From assembly GCA_026874595.1 (NCBI GenBank), contig CM049314.1, positions 32,141,229 through 32,205,228 of the forward strand: a stretch of 64,000 nucleotides of DNA. Direction: 5' to 3'. A model generated the notes under the pieces. It saw nothing but the letters and a program-made list of their open reading frames with translations. It was not told the origin of the DNA and searched no databases. Below are positions 10,904 to 20,825 of the stretch, piece after piece. How positions within the stretch are numbered: the first letter of the stretch is position 1; each line of letters starts with the position of its first letter. Made by a program: the position numbers and the translations under genes. The stretch is from Sipunculus nudus. Its lineage: Eukaryota > Annelida > Sipuncula > Golfingiida > Sipunculidae.

Positions 10904-12866
10904 CCTCTGCCACGAGGATATGTGTTCATCTCAGTTAGTGTGTGTTTGTGTGTGTATTGTTTACAATCATGAACGGAATATAATGAAATTTTCAGGGTAT
11001 TTTGGGAAAGAGCCAATTAGGATTAGATTTTGATGTGAATCCGAGACATAATTCGGATTGAGGAACGTCACCAAGGAATATTCACAAATGCACAGTCACT
11101 TATGCACGAATGAAACAGGAATTATTGGCCGAATAAGTGAATGCAAACACGTTTTTTGGAGCATCATAGAATGGGTACCCTTTGCATGGCGGAGGATTAT
11201 ACTCCATAGACTACAATTCCTGTCTTACATAATTCTGTGCACAACTTTTTCGTCATCCTGCCCGGTGTTAACTACAGCGTGGGTGTGTGTATCACACGTA
11301 CTACGTAATCCGTAGAGGTGTTTGCACGAGTGAATGGGCCCAAGTAGCAGCTGGATTGATTCTGTCATTTCTAAGATAAACAGGATTAGGTGGTATACAG
11401 CGTGACTTCTACATTAAGTGTGGAGTCTATTCAGAATACCCTAGACCCTTCAACTCATCCTAAATTCCCATGAGGATATAGTAATATAGCCCTGGACGAA
11501 TAAGGTCTCGTCAGTTCAGACAGTTTACAAAGATACACCATACATTATACTGCGGAGGCAAATTTAATAGAAGATGAAACTATAAAACAAGGGACCCATG
11601 GGTCATTGTGCTCAGCTGAAGTTGACCCTGAATGAACAAATCTAAAATAATATCAAATGGAGATAAAGTCTGAGAGGAAGAGGTAATATTGGCAATGGTT
11701 GCTTGATATGAGTGGTTTGTATTGTTGAGTTATATATACCAGAATAACGGTACATATACAGATACACTCCCACGGCTAAACGACCTACACGTGAATTAGA
11801 TTTCTCGTTATAATACATGTAATAAGTCATGATATTTTCTATATTATTTCTGAGACCGGGAAGGCGCCAATTTCTCGATATATGTCCTGTTCCATAATAC
11901 ACTGCATCGCCAGGCCTGGGCAAGTCATAACTGGAAAACCTATATGATAACCTTTTTGCTGCTGTCAGCAGTTTTATAGCTTAAGAATATAGTTGTCAAT
12001 ACGAACGTGTATAACACCTGGGTCGCCGCCCCTAATGATATAATTTTACGATAATACCATATAATGGCGCCTTGGTAACGTGTTTACATTACCCCGACTA
12101 GGCATTCTTCTAAAATCGTTATTTCTACCAATTTTGCTTTTTTCACCTACTAAAGCATGCTGGAAAATCGGGTATAATACCGGTACCGGTACTTAAGATT
12201 AATAATCATCCATCTAAACTTCTGTTCATAATTTGTTAATATATTGAGACTGAATACAAAAGCATACACACATACACAGACTATTAATTTTTTAACTTAA
12301 AAGCAAGAATATCTAAGAAGTTAACTGAAAAACATCTGCCAGGATAGAAATCATTGGGTGTTTTTAAAGGAGTAGATAACAGGACACACTGTCACAATAT
12401 GGGACGGTTGGTCCCAGGGACACTTCATGTATACTATCAGTATTGACGACGAATTCTAACCTTATTTTTACTTTACACGTTAAATGTATGCTAACACCTT
12501 AATTAAATACAAAGTTTGTGTGCAATGCAAAAAGGATCATTTTGGAAGCATACATATCTCTCCAATGCAAAACTTTTCATTAATTCCCCTTCAATCACAT
12601 CGAAAATACCTTTCTTAGTTATAATTTTTATTATTTCTGTTGTTATTGTTTATTGACGTTAAAGGTGTACATATAGCATACAGTTTTTACAACTCTTGCC
12701 TGTGTGGAGAGGACATGGCTAATTGAGTTACATGAACAAAAGTAGTAAGAGTTAAATCAGAGTTCATGGGGAGAATCGCTGAAACTTACCTTGCACAGCT
12801 CCGGGGGAGCCCCAAGCCCCTCTAGATCACATGACCGCCTTGTCCCCATGATCATTCACACCATGT
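206..12866 (-). CDS. Plakin-family protein (short form: plakin-domain fragment plus plectin repeats), 11 exons
   Basis: Plakins are cytolinkers joining cytoskeletal filaments to junctions. Exons, in order of transcription: 12866-12790 (ATG at 12855), 10685-10554, 9860-9711, 9171-9109, 6793-6699, 6133-6034, 3946-3799, 3350-3292, 2658-2549, 1557-1452, 1024-206. Every junction is AG/GT and every phase agrees, giving 1848 nt and 615 residues. Residues about 23-343 are helical, charged plakin-domain sequence with an SH3-like segment near 115-165. Residues 344-615 hold three plectin-repeat units and a lysine-rich tail. An in-frame TGA lies directly before the first ATG, so this form starts there. 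Full plakins have a much longer plakin domain and often N-terminal CH domains; neither is seen upstream. It may be an alternative-promoter isoform of a longer gene or a compact plakin. Missed phase-symmetric exons are possible. No AATAAA is visible in the 205 bp after the stop. Confidence 0.75.
1452..1557 (-). CDS. Plakin linker exon (exon 10)
   Basis: The exon has 106 bp and starts in phase 2, completing an Arg codon with the previous exon. It ends in phase 0 before a gtaaaa donor. It encodes an acidic linker (KITKDVTETEEVIEHQHKEE) between the plakin part and the plectin repeats. A miniature transposon starts only about 25 bp upstream of its acceptor. Confidence 0.65.
1582..1985. mobile_element. 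Miniature inverted-repeat element ('GACTCGAGTCC' type)
   Basis: The left end CAGTGATGTAGTCGAGTCCA and the inverted right end CAGTGATGGAGCCTGACTCG bound about 400 bp full of GACTCGAGTCC/GAGTCCGAGTCC words. There is no ORF. This is a non-autonomous DNA-transposon structure lying in the intron just upstream of a plakin exon. Confidence 0.6.
2549..2658 (-). CDS. Plakin-domain exon 9
   Basis: The exon has 110 bp, phase 0 to 2, with TTTTGACAG acceptor and gtatgg donor. It encodes ELYDAWQQFAGKK followed by a serine-rich acidic stretch and FRPRSKHYR. The heptad-like hydrophobic spacing fits a spectrin-type helix. Both junction phases match the neighbouring exons. Confidence 0.65.
3292..3350 (-). CDS. 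Plakin-domain exon 8
   Basis: This 59-bp exon (phase 1 to 0) encodes a short helix, KSSELTNLEEVDDLVLNYQ. The acceptor is CTTTTAG and the donor gtaatg. It is too short to recognise alone; support is phase continuity with exons 7 and 9 and the helical composition. Confidence 0.55.
3799..3946 (-). CDS. Plakin-domain exon 7
   Basis: The exon has 148 bp, phase 0 to 1, with TTCTAACAG acceptor and gttcgt donor. It encodes an amphipathic helix rich in Asn, Glu and Arg (EPRFEQLARIANRNENDLSQ, then ALYRVLQDMEG), as expected of spectrin-like helices in a plakin domain. Confidence 0.65.
5037..5126. repeat. Palindromic trinucleotide array (ATA)n-(TTA)n
   Basis: About 44 bp of ATA units run directly into about 46 bp of TTA units, so the two halves are reverse complements and can fold into one long hairpin. 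It lies in the plakin intron between 3946 and 6034. The rest of that intron shows only AT-rich DNA. Confidence 0.9.
6034..6133 (-). CDS. Plakin-domain exon 6
   Basis: The exon has 100 bp, phase 2 to 0, with CTTTCAG acceptor and gtaaga donor. It encodes LGLHIAAAWLCKLQNYRTDI and a continuing helix. The hydrophobic residues and Trp resemble the helix after the SH3 insertion in plakin domains. Confidence 0.65.
6699..6793 (-). CDS. Plakin-domain exon 5 (end of SH3-like segment)
   Basis: The exon has 95 bp, phase 0 to 2. It encodes VMTPGGGSVGHVPLLACTVP and continues LPDKSLRGAVQR. The pattern 'V-x-P-x-G-x-x-G-x-V-P-x-x-x-x-x-V-P-P/L-P' is the closing half of the SH3 domain embedded in plakin domains. 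This is the best family clue in the N-terminal half. Confidence 0.7.
7000..9100. other. Plakin intron without recognisable features
   Basis: The AT-rich intron sequence between the exons at 6793 and 9109 has only short chance ORFs. I saw no repeat family or exon in it. Confidence 0.5.
9109..9171 (-). CDS. Plakin-domain exon 4 (start of SH3-like segment)
   Basis: This 63-bp exon (phase 0-0) encodes VKIERGQKLSLRKNGKPFLV, the first strands of the SH3-like segment. The acceptor is TTATTGCAG and the donor gtaagt. Joined to exon 5 it gives one continuous SH3-like module. Confidence 0.65.
9301..9500. repeat. Two-copy 100-bp tandem duplication with G-runs
   Basis: The segment starting GGATACAGGGTTCACTAC occurs at 9301 and again at 9401, nearly identical. 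Each copy ends in a run of 12 to 18 G. It sits in a plakin intron. Confidence 0.9.
9711..9860 (-). CDS. Plakin-domain exon 3
   Basis: The exon has 150 bp, phase 0-0. It encodes a helix EAHKQFLKEVVRLQDLAERA and then HSKWTLSNSYLKKHKP. The acceptor is GTTGGCAG and the donor gtaggc. Confidence 0.7.
10554..10685 (-). CDS. Plakin-domain exon 2
   Basis: The exon has 132 bp, phase 0-0, and encodes LVDDIISTEDEANRTLYDLG, a run of glutamates and KTTKQLIADIK. The acceptor is ATCTGCCAG and the donor gtggga. The polyglutamate stretch is coded by mixed GAA/GAG codons. Confidence 0.7.
10866..10900. repeat. (TA)n microsatellite
   Basis: A pure TA run of 35 bp, in the 5' part of the plakin gene just upstream of exon 2. 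Confidence 0.95.
10903..11330. repeat. Dispersed repeat, copy 1 (GAGG...GTGTGTTTGTGTG type)
   Basis: It shares collinear words with 14155-14398 and 54692-54909: a Tn-G-rich start, 'acggaat', 'GGGAA.G.GCCAAT', 'AGATTTTGATG.G.ATCCG' and 'gcGGAGGattatactcc'. It has no ORF. It is a non-coding dispersed repeat of unknown class. Confidence 0.55.
11588..11632. repeat. Short dispersed word 'CAAGGGACC(C/T)ATGGGTCA'
   Basis: ACAAGGGACCCATGGGTCAT followed by a 'CTCAGCTGAAGTTGA' tail. Related copies lie at 21329-21370 and 29437-29480. It is probably the end of a short interspersed element. Confidence 0.45.
12790..12866 (-). CDS. Plakin first coding exon (ATG at 12855)
   Basis: Coding starts with MIMGTRRSCDLEGLGAPPEL and ends in phase 0 at a gtaagt donor. 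A TTTTACAG acceptor-like site precedes the exon, so a non-coding exon probably lies further upstream (higher coordinates). All three frames carry a stop between that acceptor and the start region. In the coding frame the order is ATG-GTG-TGA then ATG-ATC-ATG, so a two-codon upstream ORF abuts the start. A longer coding isoform cannot read through this exon. Confidence 0.5.
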
Positions 12867-14150
12867 CTGTAAAAGAACAGAAGTTGTACAGTTCCTTCAC
12901 GCAGTGAGCGGCTTAATCCAGTGCCATCCGATATAATACATGCATGCGATATTTCAGGTTACAGGGTCACTGCCAGGTTAGATGGAATGTTTTGATGAGC
13001 CTCATAAGCGTACCAGGTCAGGCTCAGAGCGACTCATAATCTTCATTTATACACGATGCTGTCAAGATACTAATTAGACCAGAAAATACCAACCAGCGGT
13101 AGGGGAAAAATAATAATAACACCAGCAAAAGGTGCAAGATTTGCTGACGCAGAACAGGCATTATGCATTATGTTAATGAAGTTTGTGTAGGTGTGTGTGT
13201 ATATCTTTACGATAAAAAAGTTGAAAGACAGAAATACGCAAAATCGGATTGGTTTATTAACAGTGAATACACATAAACAGTGAATACATGCACATATAGG
13301 TGCAGCTGTGCTGATTTGCCCGCAAATCTTTCCCTGAAAATAATATATTAACCACAATAATAAATCTCCTTTGTGTGACTTTGTGATTGTTTGTTTATTA
13401 ACATGCAACTGAATCAAATCACTGTCCGAATTTAACATTTTCTAAATTAGATTCGAACAATTGATTGAACATTCAACTGTTCAAATGACATTTGTGTGTG
13501 GTTTTTATACACAATTTCATATACAAGCCTGTTCGAAAAGTGTTAATTTGTGATTTTACGTTGTATCTAGTCTACAAAATTAATAATTCAATAATTTAAC
13601 TGTTATCAATATAAATACTGGCGGGAAATGTATTGCTTTGAATTATCATTTTTTTTTTTATTTTCAATAGAGAAGTGCAGGTATTAGACAGGTTGATGAT
13701 CTACTTAACACTTGGGCCATTTCGGCCCTCTAACATTAGAGAGTAAACGCCCAATATAAGTGCCAACTGAGTCGTTTATTCGTGGCTGACTTTATACCAG
13801 GCCGCCACAAGAATCCCCTATAAAGTGGCGCCGTTGAACACGAAAAATCATGCATGGAAATACTTCAGACATCATATAACTGCACTTTTCTTTATTGTCA
13901 CATAAACCACCAGAATAACCACTCTTATTTTTTATGAGACCGTCAATTAGCTATTTTTTACCAGATTTTTATCCTTTTCAAGCGGGTTTACAGAGGCTTG
14001 ATCTACCCTTTTAGTTCAGATGCGGGGACCGCTAAACAACCACTAGTAAGCTAAAACTGCATGGTCATTAGTAAGTTAGCACTACTTAAAGTTTTAATCG
14101 AGCGTAGTGTTTCTTTCCTTGCCTGAGAAGCTTAATATTTGTCTTTTTTC
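12867..14150. other. Sequence upstream of the plakin start; no gene seen
   Basis: AT-rich DNA that should hold the plakin 5' non-coding exon or promoter, but I cannot point to either. A 122-residue frame on the minus strand (13070-13438) shows no family features and looks like chance. Confidence 0.4.
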
Positions 14151-14154
14151 AGCT

Positions 14155-14398
14155 TATTGTCTCCGCAAGGAGGTTGTGCGTTCATTCCTGTTCGTGTGTG
14201 TGTTTGTGTTTTGTTCATAACATAACTCACGCAGTCATAAACGGAATATCATGATGTTTTAGGGCATTTCGGGAATGGGCCAATATGGAAAGATAAGATT
14301 TTGATGGGGATCCGCATCATGATTCGGTTCAAGGAAGAACTTTTTTGAGCATACAACATAGTGGAGGTTTGCATTCCTTAGAATGCAGATTTCTAGTC
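14155..14398. repeat. Dispersed repeat, copy 2
   Basis: Begins CTCCGCAAGGAGGTTGTGCG, carries 'AGGGCATTTCGGGAATGGGC' and 'GATTTTGATGGGGATCCGCA', and ends 'TAGTGGAGGTTTGCATTCC...AGATTTCTAGT'. It is collinear with copies at 10903 and 54692. Confidence 0.65.
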
Positions 14399-14435
<37 letters not shown>

Positions 14436-14447
14436 ATATAAATATAT
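14399..14447. repeat. (AT)n microsatellite
   Basis: AT run interrupted by TTA and AAAT, directly left of a long hairpin. Confidence 0.9.
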
Positions 14448-14448
14448 A

Positions 14449-14590
14449 GTGATAATTTACGAAAATGTTCAGTTACACATAAACACGTGTTTTCATGCAT
14501 TTGCAATCTTCAGATGTGATCTGTATCACAAATGCAAATGCATGAAAACACATGTTAATGTGTAACTGAACATTTTCGTAAATTATCATT
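14449..14590. repeat. Long inverted repeat (hairpin), arms about 58 bp
   Basis: The left arm (GATAATTTACGAAAATGTTC onward) and right arm (ending GAACATTTTCGTAAATTATC) are reverse complements with about three mismatches. The loop of about 24 bp has its own short stem (CAGAT/ATCTG, GTGAT/ATCAC). It looks like a foldback element or recent inverted duplication between two (TA)n arrays. Confidence 0.85.
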
Positions 14591-14664
14591 ACGTACCAGC
14601 TCTTAGCATCCCGCTAATAGATCACGATTGTGTTCGATCTGCAAACACATATACTATCGGTGTG

Positions 14665-14672
14665 TATATATG

Positions 14673-14720
<48 letters not shown>

Positions 14721-14752
14721 AAAATATATATATATTTAAAATATATATATAT
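14665..14752. repeat. (TA)n microsatellite, imperfect
   Basis: TA run with TTTAAAA interruptions, right of the hairpin. Confidence 0.9.
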
Positions 14753-14759
14753 TCTCACG

Positions 14760-17400
14760 TTAAAACTAATTTTCATTACGTTACATCATAATACCTGCAA
14801 AGGGTATAAAATATGCCTTTAATTTTTTTATGCATTATTCCATATAGACAATAATATTATAGCTTTCGGTTGAACAACTGGTACAATCGCAGGTGTTCGT
14901 CCGCTAACGGGTACTGCTCGACGTGAAATGTGTCAGTCTAGAGTATACACTTTCATAAATAACAGTACATGCCCTCAGAGTATATATAACCTTCCCCCGT
15001 TTCCCTTAATAGACCAGAAACAGAATATGTCCTACCTGTGATGACAAGCCAATCTTTAACGTCAATGTTTAGTGGTCAAAGTTTAAATATATTTACGTCT
15101 TGTTCGCAAGACGCAATCAAGTCCCCCCTTGTGGTCAACACGAATACTTATACATTCAAATGGTGTTTAACAATGAATTAATGGCAGAAAATGAGAGTGC
15201 ATATTAACTGACGCTTAAATACCTTAAAATTTCAAGTTTAAGCACACAGAAACACCCATGGCACACACATGCTCTCCATTCTGCGAAATTAGTCAATGCT
15301 GGCCCCACTTTCCCAAAGCTAAACTGATCAGGTAAACAAAGAATAATTATACTCGATATCTCTTCAACAGAACTGCTTTTGGAAACATGGATTGATATTC
15401 ACCTGATAAAGTCAAATGACACGCGGAACATTTGTATGTAGAAAATAGACACATTTACGAAGAGATTATCTGTTTAGACTGTAAACTTAAGGGCTGAGAT
15501 TTGACATACCTGTAAATAGTAGATATGGCGTCTCAATCACTGCAATAGATTTACCACCAGGTATGGAGGTCAAAGTCCTCTTTACACAAACATGTTACAC
15601 ATACAGTGTAACTACTCAGGTGGAAGCCAAATAAAGAACCTAGGCGCCTCCAGATATGTAAACCCTCATTCTTCATCAAGTAATGTTTAACCGCGTTCTA
15701 ACGGGAGGTCAAAGGGCGTCTGCCTATCGGTATACACAACATAAATGCTGATACAGCTATGAATTCCTCTAAGTGATTAGTGGTTTCTCTGGGGTTATAT
15801 GACTTTTTTCTTGATAACCTCTGGCCCCATGGTTTTCTGGTGGTGTACCTACATGCTTATTATTGCTAAAGTCATTATAGCTGTAAGAACTGTTATTTGA
15901 GAGAATTAAATGCATCGATAGAGTGGTTTTTTGCAAAGTTAAACACATGAACCGTTAATATTATAGACGGTTCTATTGGCTTTAACATTAAAGTTATTTA
16001 TCAAAAGTGAATTGTGAGTTTGCATCCAAAAAATAAATCAAATTACAACTTAACGATCAGGCCATTGTAACTGACTTAAGTGGATGCAAGTCTTGCAAGT
16101 TTAAAGAATGTTTCTCTCTTGCGCACACGAATACAATTTTGGCAAGTGACAAGCATTATGTTCTATTAATGCGAATGAGCAAATGGGATTTCTCATTATT
16201 TCTCAGGTTATGAGATGGTGCGGGTATGATAACATTACTTCGGTTACAGAATGAAATCCTAAGATCTGCAGATCATCATGACTGATAATGACAAAATCAC
16301 CATTAAAGTATTAACTTTAAGGAACGTAACTGAATACTTTAATTACTCTAAATAATCTGACTTTGACTATAATGAAAAGTATGTTTCGCCAGATAGCTTG
16401 AGTTATATACCTTGCACAATATAGGCCGCTCATCCTAATTATGGGTTTCCAATGAGATTTCACCTGGACCTGTTTGGATATGTTAAGCAGGAATTTTCTA
16501 GGTCACATTTACGATTTGTGCCCTGGGAAGACGCCAGCGTCATTCGCTGTTCAAGAAGGTATGCGTCGTTTCCGAGGCATACATTTTAACTTTGTAACAT
16601 GGATACACGTAGACTTAACAGTACCTTTGCCGAAAAGGGTTGTTTTCGTTTAATGTAAAAAGGGATCTTAATGACGACAATAAACGGTGTGTAGTTAATG
16701 TAAGTATCATGTAAAGCAGTTCCCGAGACCTCTGCTAGGAGTTAAATGTATGCAAAACTTGCTGATCTTTGACCTTTCATGCACCCACGCACCGTGATCT
16801 ATACAACATCAATAGACCGAGGTCTGTAAGCATGATAACCTTTCTATAACCTTTCTATATGCAGTTGTGAATTAATCGTCATGAAACCTAGTATGAATTT
16901 TTTTGTCTAATATGTTATATAAGTCTTATGGTAAAAAAGGAGGACCGAATATGAAATGTTAATTCCATCATATAAGCTGAAGATATAAATATCTCTTGGG
17001 ACCATTCCAACGTATTGTTGAAACCCCAAGATCATTTTCCTTTCTTGGTTGGTTCAATTCCAAATTTATGATTGCACTTATGTTTATATGGCATCTGCGC
17101 ACGCATATATTCTGAATGTCAATGAGTCTATGCATAGCTGAGTTACATAATCATCAGTTTTCCTATGAATCTCTCTCCCACGGTCCGTGGCGTCCCGCTG
17201 TTAATTTTCCGATAGTTGCCGGTCCTTTGTGCTGAGTAATCAGTGGTATAACCCTGACAAAACCTCAGTCAATTACCCCCGCAGTATGTTTAGTAAACCT
17301 GATGATGACACACGCGTCTGGAAGCGCTCCTCCTCCTCATCTATCACCATTAACCTCGTGAAAACTGACGCCATCCTGCATATAATTGTCCTTTGAGCTA
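14760..17400. other. Intergenic stretch with nothing recognised
   Basis: AT-rich, with only chance ORFs and no clear repeats by eye. Confidence 0.4.
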
Positions 17401-17407
17401 TATCACA

Positions 17408-18340
17408 TACTGTAATTGACTCCATATTCGCGAGGTTAATTGTTCGCGATTTTCATCTCTTAGAGTCTTTCGCGGGGGTTTCATTTTCGCGTTTACAATG
17501 CAATTACTTGCACAGCCGTTGTAACATAGCCACTATTATATCAGTTATTACCTAATATGTACGCAGAACCTTAGCAACTGTGGAGTAACAAAGGGAACTT
17601 CGGACAAGTGGCAATGTTTCATCCAATGGTGGCAAATATACAAGATCACTGTATTATCAATTATTATGATCAATTATGAATTATTAATCTTTGAATAACA
17701 GGAAACTTGAAATGTATGCTGATATTAATTTTACCGGCAAAATTAATAGAATAAATTACTGTTCAGCTGTGCAGACGTGGCGTCTTATTCACAAAGGTTT
17801 AAATTTTGCGATAATTTCGCTTTCGGGAATATCGCAAACTTGAAACCCTCGCGAACATAAAGAAAATCAGAATATACATTTCATTCCTTTACAAAAACTG
17901 TGGTTGGCTTTTTATTCGCGAGGGTTTCAAATTCGCGATAGTCGAGAATTGAAAATTATCGCGAATTTTAAAGCATGAATAATACGCCACATTTGCACAA
18001 GTGAACAGTAATGTATTATCGAGCCTCAATGGCATTTCACGTATATTGTGCCGGTAGCGTCATTAACACTTTATGTTACCCGTAATTCAATGATTGACAA
18101 TAAGAATAATATAAATTTCGTTGCCACTATTGCATGAAGAATTTCGAAATGTTCGATGTTCTCCTAGCCCCTCGTGCCTTGGTTAAGATTTTGCTTACGT
18201 ATTAGGTTTTTGATATAAAGTAATAGTTATACACTTTGTGTAAACTACAGCATGGTAAATCGCAAAATAACCTCGCGAAACAGTTTATAAGTGAAAATCG
18301 CGAATATTTAGCCTCGTGAATATGAAGCCAACCACAGTAT
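17408..18340. mobile_element. Miniature element with TACTGTGGTTGGCTTCATATTC-like inverted ends
   Basis: The left end is TACTGTAATTGACTCCATAT; the right end read inverted is TACTGTGGTTGGCTTCATAT. Interior words such as TTCGCGAGG and AAATCGCGAA recur in both orientations. The ends are flanked by TA as in mariner-type insertions. There is no transposase ORF. A second element is nested inside (17757-18010). Related copies lie at 41141-41569, 31076-31172 and 45329-45424. Confidence 0.65.
17757..18010. mobile_element. Nested miniature element with TACTGTTCA inverted ends
   Basis: About 254 bp bounded by TACTGTTCAGCTGTGCAGAC and the inverted TACTGTTCACTTGTGCAAAT, both followed by GTGGCGT.TTATTC. 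The interior carries inverted AAATTCGCGA/TCGCGAATTT words. It is inserted in the larger element around it. Confidence 0.7.
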
Positions 18341-18469
18341 ATTTCAAACTTTTACATCTATGACACGCAATTTTCCTGTGCTTAATTATTATATTTATCT
18401 CCGCGCAGTGAATCTTAAAAGAAAACTCAAAGGCATTTCTAGTATGCAGTTGACATAAAGGTTTTATGT

Positions 18470-18822
18470 TATTACGAAGACAAATTTTTGAGGGGAAAAT
18501 AGCGAGACAGTTCGGTCCGCGTTTATGTCACCCAGTAACACCCCCCCCCCCCCCCCTTATGAGCGTTCTGCTATCAGAACAAAACTAATTATACCAGGAT
18601 TCACACTTTGGTGAGCTTATTCCCTGGGCCACAAAGTTTACCGTCACGTTGGACGAGCCCCCATTTTATTACGAATACAAATTTTTGAGGGGAAAATACT
18701 GGGCCGATCCCGGATTCGAACCCATAAGGGTGGCGAACAAGTCCGGCATACCAACCGCTTGGCTGGCAAAGCAAGCTTCACTAGCGAGGCAGTTCGGTCC
18801 GCTTTTATGTCACCCCGTAACA
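18470..18822 (-). mobile_element. Miniature LTR-type retroelement (TRIM-like), copy A
   Basis: Minus-strand order: LTR 18822-18667 (156 bp, TGTTAC...GTAATA), AAA spacer, primer-binding-site-like TGGGGGCTCGTCC (matches a tRNA-Pro 3' end), a short non-coding interior, a G-run in the polypurine-tract position, then a second LTR (18540-18470) missing about 80 bp. The 4-bp sequence ATGT flanks both sides (18466-18469 and 18823-18826) as a target duplication. The complete LTR holds a tRNA-type B box (GGTTCGAATCC) and an A-box-like CAGCCAAGCGG. Confidence 0.65.
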
Positions 18823-19340
18823 ATGTCAACTAGAAAGCAGTCAGTCACCGCCTGAATACCACCGTTAACATTCTGAATCACCAGGTCTGGAATATTTTCA
18901 GGATTCTCTTCAGACGTTGTAAGTAAGCTCAGCGATTATAAGAATAAAATCCTGAGAAAAAAATTCGTCATCTTGATGCATCACAGGTCACTTTTGCCAG
19001 CTACCTCAAAATCTGTTCCAGTTAGGTTGGAGGAAATTAAAAGTGAAGTTTCCCTTAATGTAAGTGTATGACGATGGTCTCGATTGACCTAATTCGCAAT
19101 GGTAAAGGCTCATTTTATCAAAAGCGTACTAGTATATAAGGTGATCCAAATTACCTCCAAATTTAATCGACTCCTCCTTGGGTGTTATCCTAACTCTAAA
19201 ATTCATCAACGCCCAATCATAATGTTTTGAGTAAAGACAAACTAACTAAGTAACTATTAGTAAAGACAAAACATAATATATGCTCCTACCAGAGAAAAGT
19301 CTATGTAATTGTGGATGCATAGCAGCAGTATGATAAGATC
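18823..19340. other. Intergenic, nothing recognised
   Basis: No ORF or repeat stands out. Confidence 0.4.
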
Positions 19341-19348
19341 ATTTGTGT

Positions 19349-19604
19349 ATGAGAGAGAAAAAAAGAGAAAGATGTAGAGAGACATAAAGAAGAGAGATAG
19401 AAAGACAAGACATAGACAGGGAGAGAGACAGAGTGAGGGAGTCAGAGAGAGAAACTGAGGGTGACAGAGCGAGAGAAATAGAGAGACAGGATGACAGAGA
19501 GAAAGACAGAGAGACAGAGGGACTGTGAGAGAAACGGACAGACAAAGACAGAGAAAGAGTGAAAGACAGACAGAGAGAGGGACAGAGAGAGATAAAGGGA
19601 GAGG

Positions 19605-19652
<48 letters not shown>
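19349..19652. repeat. Imperfect (GA)n-rich array, about 300 bp
   Basis: Purine-rich GAGAGA/GACAGA sequence ending in a pure GA run. Leu/Ser-rich frames on the minus strand are a by-product of the repeat. Confidence 0.9.
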
Positions 19653-19654
<2 letters not shown>

Positions 19655-20136
19655 GCGTCAGGACCGAGTCTGAATGGTGCTTCAAGATGCTGATATTTCA
19701 CATGTTTCAGTCTATACTTCCCTAAATGAACAATACACTTCCCAAAAATGTAACAAAGACCAGTACAGAGACAAACAAACGGACAGAAGGTAGACAGGAA
19801 GACAGATTGGGAAATAAGAGAACGAGATAACCAAGGTACGTGGCGTTTTAGGTGGGTTTGGTATATTGTATAGGTGAGTACACGCTGGTAGTACCAGTCT
19901 ATAGTTTTCTTATCTCAGGCATAAAACACGCATCACACGTAGAACAATCGGTTAAGGATCTGTTGAGTAGGTTATATAGTCTGTGGTATTGCCAGGATAG
20001 GTTTACAGATAATCATTTTACAATGAAAATATAGTGCCCAAATTCACACCTGTAAATTTATAGGATACCAGCATCCCTGCAGAAATACCACCAGTGTGTG
20101 TCTGTGAGGGATATTAAGGAACAAATCACGTACACT

Positions 20137-20140
<4 letters not shown>

Positions 20141-20197
<57 letters not shown>

Positions 20198-20282
20198 GAG
20201 GAGGAGCAGAGAAAAAATTGAAACAAAAAGTGTGAGAAAGAAAAGAGAGACAAGTATATATATATATATATATATATATAGC

Positions 20283-20321
<39 letters not shown>
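20141..20321. repeat. Compound (GA)n...(TA)n(GA)n microsatellite
   Basis: Pure GA at 20141-20194, (TA)n at 20255-20280 and GA again at 20281-20321. Confidence 0.95.
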
Positions 20322-20322
<1 letters not shown>

Positions 20323-20460
20323 GTGATAGGGAGTAAGAAGACTCAGACAATAGAGAGAGACAGAAAATAAATAGAACAGGTTGCAGAGACAGGCCGACAT
20401 TATCCATCTATACGTAACGAATAAGGAACCAAACAAGTTAAACTATGCTGTATACAATTA

Positions 20461-20825
20461 AATCATTTTTTCATAATAAATGTTTCACTTGTTGAAAAAC
20501 TTTCATAACTGCGGTCTACAACCGCTGCATTTATAACCGGTGGTACACAACGCGCATTAAAACCGATTAAAATCTTTATACGATGTTGTACAGCTCTGCT
20601 AAATCTAATACAGTACAGAAAAAGCCCTTTGATGTTCCCTGGAACAACAAGTTGTTTAGAGGAAGGAACCATGTGATTATTTGTGACAAATGCCCCCCAG
20701 GAGGACAAAATCTCGTCCCGGCGATACTCTCGCGTGATTTCCCGAGGGACCGGAATGTCTGGGTAACAGGTCCGCGGGAGGAAGCCATTAATCCCTGCCA
20801 AGGTCGCTCTCGTTCCAGGTGACCT
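20461..20825. other. Unassigned segment with long open frames on both strands
   Basis: One plus frame (20583-20822, 79 codons) and minus frames of 112 and 70 codons overlap here. The plus frame contains VIICDKCPPGG, like the start of a TNF-receptor cysteine-rich repeat, but the next expected cysteines are absent. The segment ends TTCCAG/gtgacc. It could be a decayed exon, part of a repeat, or chance. Confidence 0.25.

Noticed and set aside
19257-20436. Leu/Ser-rich minus-strand ORFs resembling signal or membrane proteins
   Set aside because: They are translations of GA/CT and TA microsatellites.
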